Shown: positions 6,534 through 12,733 of the stretch, piece by piece
Position numbering within the stretch: position 1 is the first letter of the stretch
How the letters are laid out: every line of letters begins with the position of its first letter
The notes under the pieces: generated by a model
The model's input: only the letters and a program-made list of their open reading frames with translations
Database searches by the model: none
Told to the model about the DNA's origin: nothing
Position numbers and translations under genes: made by a program
Assembly (NCBI GenBank): GCA_018266075.1
Contig: JAFEBB010000016.1
Span: forward strand, 1-64,000
Direction of reading: 5' to 3'
Length of the DNA stretch: 64,000 nt
Source of the DNA: Deltaproteobacteria bacterium
GTDB taxonomy: Bacteria; Myxococcota; Myxococcia; Myxococcales; SZAS-1

Positions 6534-6549
6534 CGGCACGGGCATCGCA
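6534..6549 (+). promoter_or_regulatory. sigma-54-like promoter for the sctU-sctV operon
   Basis: CGGCACGGGCATCGCA matches TGGCACG-N4-TTGCW except for the first T and the second T of the -12 box. Unlike the other two promoters it sits very close to the gene. The predicted transcription start falls at about 6560-6562, essentially at the ATG of sctU, so the transcript would be leaderless or nearly so. Confidence 0.5.
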
Positions 6550-6561
6550 ATTGCGCGGTGC

Positions 6562-7614
6562 ATGTCCTCCGAGAAGACCGAGCAGCCCACCGAGAAGCGC
6601 AAGCGCGAAGCCCGGGAAAAGGGCCAAGTCGCGCGCTCGAAGGCGCTCTCCGCCACCGCTTCCGGCAGCGCGGCCATGCTCGCGGCCTTCGGCACGCTCT
6701 CGGGCTCGGCGGGCGAGGCCGTCCACTACACGCGCGCGGCGCTCGAGCAGGCCACTGCGCTCGGCCAGAGCCCCGACCAGGCCGTCCACGCGGCCGTCTC
6801 GATGCTCCTCGCGCTGGCAATTCCCACGCTGGCGACTGCAGTTGCGGCCGCTGCGCTGGTCACCGCGGCGCAGGTCGGGCTGCAGCTCAACCTTGGCCAC
6901 GTCGCGCCCAAGCTCGAGCGGCTCGATCCCAGCGCCGCCTGGAAGAAGATGTTCGGCGTCCAGAGCGTGATCGAGGTGCTGCGCTCGCTGGTTGCCGTGG
7001 CGGTCGTCGGCGGGATTGGCTGGGCGACGCTGCGCAACAACGCGGCGATGCTCGCGAATCTCGCTTCGACACCCGGCGACGCTGCCATGTGTGCCGGCCT
7101 CGGGCTCGCGCTGCAGATCGCCAAGAAGGCCGCGTTCGCCCTGCTCGCGCTGGGCGCCATCGACTACGGCATCCAGCGCTGGCAGCACCTGAAGTCGCTG
7201 ATGATGACCCGCGAAGAGGTCAAGCAGGAGCACAAGAATTCCGAAGGAGATCCGCACATCAAGGGCAAGCGGAAGCGCCTCGCCAAGGAGCTCCTCAACG
7301 CCGCTGGCAAGGGCGTGAAGGGCGCCACGGCGGTGGTCGTGAACCCGACCCACGTCGCGGTGGCGCTGCTCTACGACACCAAGATCGCCGAGGCGCCGGT
7401 CATCGTGGCCCGTGGCACCGAGGCCGAAGCGCTGCAAATCCGCCTGGAAGCGCGACGCTACGGCGTGCCGATCGTCAAGGACGTCCCGCTCGCGCGGACC
7501 CTGGTGAACTTCCAGGTCGGCGAAGAGGTGCCCGAGGAGCTCTACCAGGCGGTGGCAGGGATCTTGAAAGTGGTCTTCGAACAGCAGCTCACGACGACGG
7601 AGCACACGCCATGA
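6562..7614 (+). CDS. sctU: T3SS export switch protein SctU
   Basis: A 350-residue FlhB/SctU protein. The start MSSEKTEQPTEKRKREAREK is the family N-terminus, so the ATG at 6562 is right although no ribosome site precedes it. Four membrane helices follow (residues about 33-205), then the cytoplasmic switch domain with the self-cleaving NPTH motif at residues 261-264. Cleavage between N and P changes substrate class from rod/needle to later substrates. It overlaps sctV by ATGA. It has its own enhancer repeat and sigma-54-like promoter, separate from sctT. Confidence 0.95.
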   Translation: MSSEKTEQPTEKRKREAREKGQVARSKALSATASGSAAMLAAFGTLSGSAGEAVHYTRAALEQATALGQSPDQAVHAAVSMLLALAIPTLATAVAAAALVTAAQVGLQLNLGHVAPKLERLDPSAAWKKMFGVQSVIEVLRSLVAVAVVGGIGWATLRNNAAMLANLASTPGDAAMCAGLGLALQIAKKAAFALLALGAIDYGIQRWQHLKSLMMTREEVKQEHKNSEGDPHIKGKRKRLAKELLNAAGKGVKGATAVVVNPTHVAVALLYDTKIAEAPVIVARGTEAEALQIRLEARRYGVPIVKDVPLARTLVNFQVGEEVPEELYQAVAGILKVVFEQQLTTTEHTP

Positions 7615-9686
7615 AGCTCGACCTGAAGAAGCACGCGGACATCGTCCTGGCCATCGCGGTGGCGGGAATCGTGGGGGCGATGATCGTCCCGCTGCCCACC
7701 TGGCTCCTCGACGGCTTCCTCGCGCTCAACCTCGCCGCCGCTGCCACGCTGCTCGTCGCGGCGCTCTACGCGAAGGACGCGCTCAAGGTGGCGAGCTTCC
7801 CCACGCTGCTGCTCATCACCACGCTCTTCCGGCTCGCGCTCAACGTGAGCTCCACCCGGCTCGCGCTGCTCAACGGCGACGCTGGCGAGGTGATTCGCGC
7901 GTTCGGCGAGTTCGCGGTGCAGGGCGAGTACGTGGTGGGCTTCGTCATCTTTGCCATCCTCACGCTGGTGCAGTTCCTCGTGGTGGCCAAGGGCGCGGAG
8001 CGCGTGAGCGAGGTGGCCGCGCGCTTCACCCTCGACGCCATGCCGGGCAAGCAGATGTCCATCGACGCCGACCTGCGCGCAGGCGCCATCAACCAGGCCG
8101 AGGCGCGCCGCCGCCGCCGCGCGCTCGAGCGCGAGAGCCAGCTCTTCGGCGCCATGGACGGCGCCATGAAGTTCGTGAAGGGCGACGCCATCGCGGGCAT
8201 CGTCATCGTGGCGATCAACTTGATCGGCGGCCTCTGCATCGGCGTGCTCGTGCACGGCATGAGCGTGGGCGACGCGGCCAAGACCTACTTCCTCCTCGCC
8301 ATCGGCGACGGCCTCGTGTCGCAGATTCCGGCGCTCTGCGTGGCCGTCTCGGCCGGCCTGGTGGTGACGCGCGTCGCGAGCGAGGACGAGAACGCTTCGC
8401 TCGGCCTCGACATCGGCTCGCAGTTCTTCAGCCAGCCGCGCGCGCTGTACGTGGTGGCCGGGCTGCTCTCGCTCCTCGGGCTCCTCCCGGGCATGCCGAT
8501 CGTGCCCTTCTTCGGGCTCGCGTTCGGCGCGGCGTTCCTCGGCTTCCGGCTCGACCGCAAGCACAAGGCTGCTGCCGCGGCGCTCGCCCAGGCCCAGGCC
8601 GAGGCCGGCATCCACGCCGCGCACGGTGCGACGCCCGCCGCTGCCGCGACGCCCAGCGCTCCCGCGCAGGTGACCGTGGGCACCGTGCCGCTGCTCGTGG
8701 ACCTCTCGGTGTCGCTCACGGCCATCGCGAAGGAGGACGACGGCCGGCTCGCGGTCAAGGACCTCCCGCAGCTCCGCGACGCGCTCTTCCTCGACACCGG
8801 CCTGCGCTTCCCGCCGGTGCGCGTGCGCCAGAATGCCGGCAACCTGCCCGCGAACGCGTACGTCATCGCCATCGACGAGGTGCCCTGCGCCCGCGGCTCG
8901 CTCGACCCGACCAGGCTCTACACCGGTGCGAGCCCGTCGGACCTGAACATGCTCGGCATCGCCTTCACCCAGGCCAAGGATCCGGCGAGCGGCCGCGCCA
9001 TCTGCGCCGTCGACCCCAGTGAGAAGGAGCGGCTCCAGGCCATGGGCGCGGTGGTGCGCACCGCCCGCGAGCTCTTCCTGGTGCACCTCGCGGCCGTGCT
9101 CCGCCGCAACGCCAGCCAGTTCCTCGGGGTGCAGGAGACGCAGGCGCTCCTCGACGGCCTCGAGCAGAGCTCGCCCGCGCTGGTCCGCTCGGTGGGCGAG
9201 AAGGTGCCGGCCACGCTGCTCACCGAGGTGCTCAAGACGCTCGTCGACGAGGGCGTGAGCATCCGCAACCTGCGCTCGGTGCTGGAGGCGCTGGTGGAGC
9301 CGGGCGTCGAGGGCGACGCGGCCGCGCTGGCCGAGCGCGCGCGCACCTCGCTCAAGCGGCACCTCTCGCACAAGTTCGCGCCGGAGGGCACCCTGCTCAC
9401 GCTGCTGGTGGATCCGATGGTCGAGGAGACGCTCCGCTCGGCCACGCGCGAGGGCCGCGGGCTGGCGCTGGAGCCTGCGCAGGCGATGGGCATCCTCGAC
9501 GGGCTCAAGGCCGCGCTCCGGGGCAACCCGCACGGCGTGATCCTCGCCTCGCCCGACATCCGCCGCTCGCTGCGCCGGCTCATCGCCGCGCACTTCCCCG
9601 AGGTGGCGGTGCTCACCTTCGGCGAGCTGAACTCGGATCTCGCGGTGAAGCCGGTGGGCAAGCTGGCGTTCGCGAAGGCGGCGTAG
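7611..9686 (+). CDS. sctV: T3SS export apparatus protein SctV
   Basis: A 691-residue FlhA/SctV protein, normal length for the family. The membrane half (about residues 1-310) carries the FHIPEP signature (AARFTLDAMPGKQMSIDADL near residue 139) in the loop that helps couple proton flow to export. A short Ala/Gln/Pro linker precedes the cytoplasmic domain that forms the nine-part substrate-docking ring (about residues 360-691). It is the last gene of the locus and is followed by a terminator and a convergent HU-like gene. No secretin, ATPase or chaperone gene follows. Confidence 0.95.
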   Translation: MKLDLKKHADIVLAIAVAGIVGAMIVPLPTWLLDGFLALNLAAAATLLVAALYAKDALKVASFPTLLLITTLFRLALNVSSTRLALLNGDAGEVIRAFGEFAVQGEYVVGFVIFAILTLVQFLVVAKGAERVSEVAARFTLDAMPGKQMSIDADLRAGAINQAEARRRRRALERESQLFGAMDGAMKFVKGDAIAGIVIVAINLIGGLCIGVLVHGMSVGDAAKTYFLLAIGDGLVSQIPALCVAVSAGLVVTRVASEDENASLGLDIGSQFFSQPRALYVVAGLLSLLGLLPGMPIVPFFGLAFGAAFLGFRLDRKHKAAAAALAQAQAEAGIHAAHGATPAAAATPSAPAQVTVGTVPLLVDLSVSLTAIAKEDDGRLAVKDLPQLRDALFLDTGLRFPPVRVRQNAGNLPANAYVIAIDEVPCARGSLDPTRLYTGASPSDLNMLGIAFTQAKDPASGRAICAVDPSEKERLQAMGAVVRTARELFLVHLAAVLRRNASQFLGVQETQALLDGLEQSSPALVRSVGEKVPATLLTEVLKTLVDEGVSIRNLRSVLEALVEPGVEGDAAALAERARTSLKRHLSHKFAPEGTLLTLLVDPMVEETLRSATREGRGLALEPAQAMGILDGLKAALRGNPHGVILASPDIRRSLRRLIAAHFPEVAVLTFGELNSDLAVKPVGKLAFAKAA

Positions 9687-9704
9687 TCGAAGCGGAAAAA
9701 CGAA

Positions 9705-9735
9705 GAGCGCGGCGACCTCTCGGTCCGCCGCGCTC
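9705..9735 (-). terminator. terminator between sctV and the HU-like gene
   Basis: A perfect 10-bp stem (GAGCGCGGCG pairing with CGCCGCGCTC) with an 11-nt loop lies in the gap between two convergent genes. On the minus strand it is followed by TTCGTTTTT, making a good intrinsic terminator for the HU-like gene. On the plus strand no T-run follows, so it would serve sctV only weakly. Confidence 0.7.
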
Positions 9736-9758
9736 GCGTGCTTCAGCTGAGTGATTTC

Positions 9759-10124
9759 TCACTCGCCGTCGTCATCACCCTCGTCATCACCGTCGTCGCC
9801 GTCGTCGGCGCCGTCGGAGCCGGCCTCGGTGATGGGCGAGGTGGTGCGCCCGTGGTTCACGCGCTCGCGCAGCTCCTTGCCGGTGCGGAAGAGGATGCCG
9901 CGCTTGGGCTTGACCGGAATCACCTGGCCGGTCTTGGGGTTGCGGCCCTGGTAGCCTTGGTAGTCCTTGACGTGGAACGCGCCCAGGCCGCGGATCTCGA
10001 TGTTGTCGCCCGCGCAGAGCGCCGTGGTCATCGACTCGAAGATCGTCTCGACGGTCGTCTCGGCCTGCTTCTGGGTGATCCCGCGCTTGTTGACCAGGAT
10101 CGCGATGAGGTCGCTCTTGAGCAT
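9759..10124 (-). CDS. HU/IHF-family DNA-binding protein with an acidic tail
   Basis: A 121-residue nucleoid protein. Residues 1-92 form a complete HU/IHF fold (MLKSDLIAILVNKRGITQKQ, GDNIEIRGLGAFHVKDYQGY, then RNPKTGQVIPVKPKRGILFR; the RNPKTG arm intercalates DNA). The last about 22 residues are almost wholly Asp/Glu/Gly, which normal HU and IHF lack. Such a tail could loosen DNA binding or contact basic partners. The ribosome site AGAGGA precedes the ATG. The gene ends at a strong terminator. The call as HU/IHF is firm; alpha or beta subunit type is not assigned. Confidence 0.93.
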   Translation of the reverse strand: MLKSDLIAILVNKRGITQKQAETTVETIFESMTTALCAGDNIEIRGLGAFHVKDYQGYQGRNPKTGQVIPVKPKRGILFRTGKELRERVNHGRTTSPITEAGSDGADDGDDGDDEGDDDGE

Positions 10125-10193
10125 CGTTTCCTCTTGGGCGTTCCGAACTGAGGGGCTAAAGCTACCAGATGCCTGGGGAATTGCAAAACCGAC

Positions 10194-11582
10194 CTAGGCG
10201 GTCTCGGCGGCCTGCCCGAGCAGCGGCTCGGCCAGCGCGCGCAGGTGCAGCTGGGCGAGGCTCTGCTGCCCTGCCCGCTCCGACTCCTCGAAGATCGCGG
10301 CGATGGCGCGCGAGGCCGGGTCCTGGCCGAGAACGGTCGGATCCTCGCGGGTTGCCTTTCGAGCCGCCGCCGCGACTTCCGCGAGGGTGATCGTTTCCAG
10401 CGGGCGCGCGGGGATCAGGCCGCCGTCCGGGTCCTCGCCGAGCAGGCCGGCGTCCTGGAGCAGGCGCGCGCTCTCGGCGATGGCGGCCTCGTTGACGCCG
10501 CTCGTCCGGGCGATGGTGTGGATGCCGGGCGCCGGGCGTTTGCACGCTTGAGCGACGGCGGCGGCGAGCATGGTCCGCGCGGCCAGGCGCGCGCGCATGC
10601 CCTCCGAGTGTGGCAGCGCCGCGTAGCCCCAGCTCCCCGAGTGCTGCACGGCGTACGCGAGCCGCGCGCCGAAGAGCACCACCATCCACGTGAGATAAAC
10701 CCAGATGAGGAACAGCGGGATCGCCGCGAGCGAGCCGTAGATCATCGAATAACGCACGAAGTGGTGCGTGTAGATGACGTAGCCGTGCTTCGCGATCTCG
10801 AAGCCGATGCCCGCCACCATCGCGCCCGGGAACGCGGCACGCCAGCGCACGGTCGCATTCGGCGCAACTTTGTAGAGCACGGTCAGGCCCGCCACCGCGG
10901 CCACGAAGGGCGCCAGGGTGAGCAGCAGATCCGGGAGGGCGTCGTTCTCCTGGAGCGCGCCGCGAATGGCGCCCGTCGCCGCCAGCGAGACGCCGAGGAG
11001 CACCGGCCCGAAGATTAAGACCGTGAGGTACACGCCCACGCGCACGAAGAAGCCGCGCTCCTCGGGCACGCCCCAGATGGCGTTGATGGCGTCTTCGATG
11101 CTGCGCAGGAGCATGAGCGCGGTCACGAAGAGCGCCGCGCCGGAGATGGAGATCACGCCGCCCGAGGTGGCGTTGTCGATGAAGCGCTCCAGCACCTCCA
11201 GCGAGCTGCGGCGGATGCCGGGCGCGAGGAAGTCGAAGGCGAAGTCCTGCACCTGCTGCCGGAGCGCGTCGTGGCCCACGGCGGTCGCCACCGAGAGTGA
11301 GACGGCGAGCAGCGGCACCAGCGCGAGCACGGTCGAGTACGAGAGCGAGCTCGCCCGCTCCAGCACCGACTCGCTCCGCAGATGGTGCAGCACGGTGAGC
11401 GCGGCGCGCATCACGTCGAGCACGAAGCGGCCGCCGCGGGTGCGGTCGAGCTTGCCGCCCACGCGGTCGTAGACGTCGCCGGCCTGGGCCTTGAGGCGGT
11501 CGAAGGCGTGCACAGTTGGCCCTAGCTTGGCCCAAAACGTCGCGGGCCGCGCGGTCCGGAAAACCGGCGCCGCACGGCCCAC
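10194..11582 (-). CDS. YihY/BrkB-family inner-membrane protein
   Basis: A 462-residue protein. About six membrane helices between residues 80 and 320 carry the YihY/UPF0761 pattern (ERASSLSYSTVLALVPLLAV, then AINAIWGVPEERGFFVRV and RYSMIYGSLAAIPLFLIWVY). The family was once called ribonuclease BN, which is incorrect for YihY itself. The extra C-terminal 130 residues are soluble and helical and may form a winged-helix-like domain (IHTIARTSGVNEAAIAESAR). The function of the family is unsettled. The true start may lie further in; the ATG used here gives a 50-residue basic N-terminus. Confidence 0.88.
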   Translation of the reverse strand: MGRAAPVFRTARPATFWAKLGPTVHAFDRLKAQAGDVYDRVGGKLDRTRGGRFVLDVMRAALTVLHHLRSESVLERASSLSYSTVLALVPLLAVSLSVATAVGHDALRQQVQDFAFDFLAPGIRRSSLEVLERFIDNATSGGVISISGAALFVTALMLLRSIEDAINAIWGVPEERGFFVRVGVYLTVLIFGPVLLGVSLAATGAIRGALQENDALPDLLLTLAPFVAAVAGLTVLYKVAPNATVRWRAAFPGAMVAGIGFEIAKHGYVIYTHHFVRYSMIYGSLAAIPLFLIWVYLTWMVVLFGARLAYAVQHSGSWGYAALPHSEGMRARLAARTMLAAAVAQACKRPAPGIHTIARTSGVNEAAIAESARLLQDAGLLGEDPDGGLIPARPLETITLAEVAAAARKATREDPTVLGQDPASRAIAAIFEESERAGQQSLAQLHLRALAEPLLGQAAETA

Positions 11583-11601
11583 GCGCTACATCAAGGTTTG
11601 G

Positions 11602-12186
11602 CTAGTGCCGGAGCAGATCGCCCCAGCCGCTGGCCACGTAGCCGCGCACGCGCCAGCCGGCGGGCTCGCGGGTCCAGATCTGGCTCACCTTCCACTGCTT
11701 CTTGAACATCTGCTTGCCCGCGCCCTGCTGCAGGGTGACCTGGTCGCTCACGACGGCGAGGGTGTGCGAGACCCACTCGATCTTCTGGCCGCCGAACTTG
11801 AGCTCCGCGGCCTTCTGGCCCGGGCCGGGCTTGGGGATGCTGTTGAACATGGCGGTGAACGCGCCGCGGATGGCGGCGTCGTCGACCTGCACGTAGCTGG
11901 GGTTGCCCACGGCGTCGGTGGTGACGACGGCGGCGGGGAGCACCCACGCGTTCAGGATGGCCTGCACGTCCTGGTGGTCCCAGGCCATGTTGTTGGCCTT
12001 GATGGCCTCGTTCAGGCCCTTCACGTCCTCGGGGCCCTTCTGCGCGTCGGGCGAGAACTGGGCGGCGGGCGCCTGCGGCTGCTGCGGCGGAGGCGGCTGG
12101 CCCGGGGGCGGCGGGTTGTTCATCATCTGGGCCTGCGCGGTGGCGGCAAAGCCCATCACCATGGCGATCGTGAGCAGCTTCTTCAT
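11602..12186 (-). CDS. exported NTF2/SnoaL-like protein
   Basis: A 194-residue protein with a signal peptide (MKKLLTIAMVMGFAATAQAQ) followed by a Pro/Gln-rich linker and a cone-shaped NTF2-like domain (about residues 60-194; AIKANNMAWDHQDVQAILNA, then a C-terminal KVSQIWTREPAGWRVRGY strand). Such domains often bind small ligands or serve as non-catalytic scaffolds. The start at 12186 is chosen because GGAGGG precedes it and the signal peptide begins there. It may be co-transcribed with the YihY gene 19 bp downstream. Confidence 0.75.
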   Translation of the reverse strand: MKKLLTIAMVMGFAATAQAQMMNNPPPPGQPPPPQQPQAPAAQFSPDAQKGPEDVKGLNEAIKANNMAWDHQDVQAILNAWVLPAAVVTTDAVGNPSYVQVDDAAIRGAFTAMFNSIPKPGPGQKAAELKFGGQKIEWVSHTLAVVSDQVTLQQGAGKQMFKKQWKVSQIWTREPAGWRVRGYVASGWGDLLRH

Positions 12187-12239
12187 GTGAGTCCCTCCTG
12201 TGCGGCGGGCGCCGCGGGTTTTCGGATGACTTCGAAAGG

Positions 12240-12575
12240 TCACTCGCCGAGGCGCCGGCGGGTCATGAGCTGCTCGATGAGCCGCTTCGAGTAGGCGTTC
12301 AAGGTGGTGAAGACCACGCCCATGCCGCCGCGCCGCGCGCCGCCGGGCTTCACCACGCGGACGACCTCGCCCTCGCCCTCGATGGTCTCGATCTCGTCGA
12401 GGATGAGGGTGAAGCGGAGCTGCACGCGGGTGCCCACGGGCAGCGGCTCATCGGTGCGGATGAAGGCGCCGGTGCGCGAGATGTTGCTCACGTACTCGGC
12501 GATGAACTCCTCGACCGAGCGGAACTCGCGGTTCACCACCAGTCGCGGATCGCGGCGCCGCACGGGCTTGGCCAT
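12240..12575 (-). CDS. PilZ-domain protein
   Basis: A 111-residue single-domain protein. An Arg-rich start (RRRDPRL) and the NISRTGAFI motif give the RxxxR plus (D/N)xSxxG pair typical of c-di-GMP-binding PilZ domains, followed by beta strands ending in GGMGVVFTTL. It belongs to the PilZ-like group expanded in myxobacteria, many of whose members act in motility or signalling. It lies downstream of rng on the same strand, separated by a hairpin repeat. Confidence 0.85.
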   Translation of the reverse strand: MAKPVRRRDPRLVVNREFRSVEEFIAEYVSNISRTGAFIRTDEPLPVGTRVQLRFTLILDEIETIEGEGEVVRVVKPGGARRGGMGVVFTTLNAYSKRLIEQLMTRRRLGE

Positions 12576-12691
12576 GCTTCATCCCCTGAAGACACGCGGG
12601 TCTCCCGCGCGCGGCGCGCATGAGAACCGCATCAGCGGCTGCTGATCAAGCGCTTTGGGCTGCTTCGAACGAAACCGCGCTACCCACTCAG

Positions 12692-12720
12692 CTCCATCCC
12701 CGCGTGAGACGGGGATGGGG
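12692..12720 (+). repeat. 29-nt hairpin repeat, copy A
   Basis: Stem CTCCATCCCCG with CGGGGATGGGG around the loop CGTGAGA (one T-G wobble pair). A second copy at 40972-41000 has the same loop and stem length. It differs at one stem pair by a compensated A-T to T-A change and at another by a wobble becoming C-G. This copy sits in the gap after rng and before the PilZ gene. Confidence 0.65.
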
Positions 12721-12733
12721 TCCGCGGAACGGC

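Noticed and set aside
10186-10203. Terminator-like hairpin at the end of the YihY gene
   Set aside because: The stem is only 4-5 bp and overlaps the stop codon; the T-run is four bases. Too weak to call.
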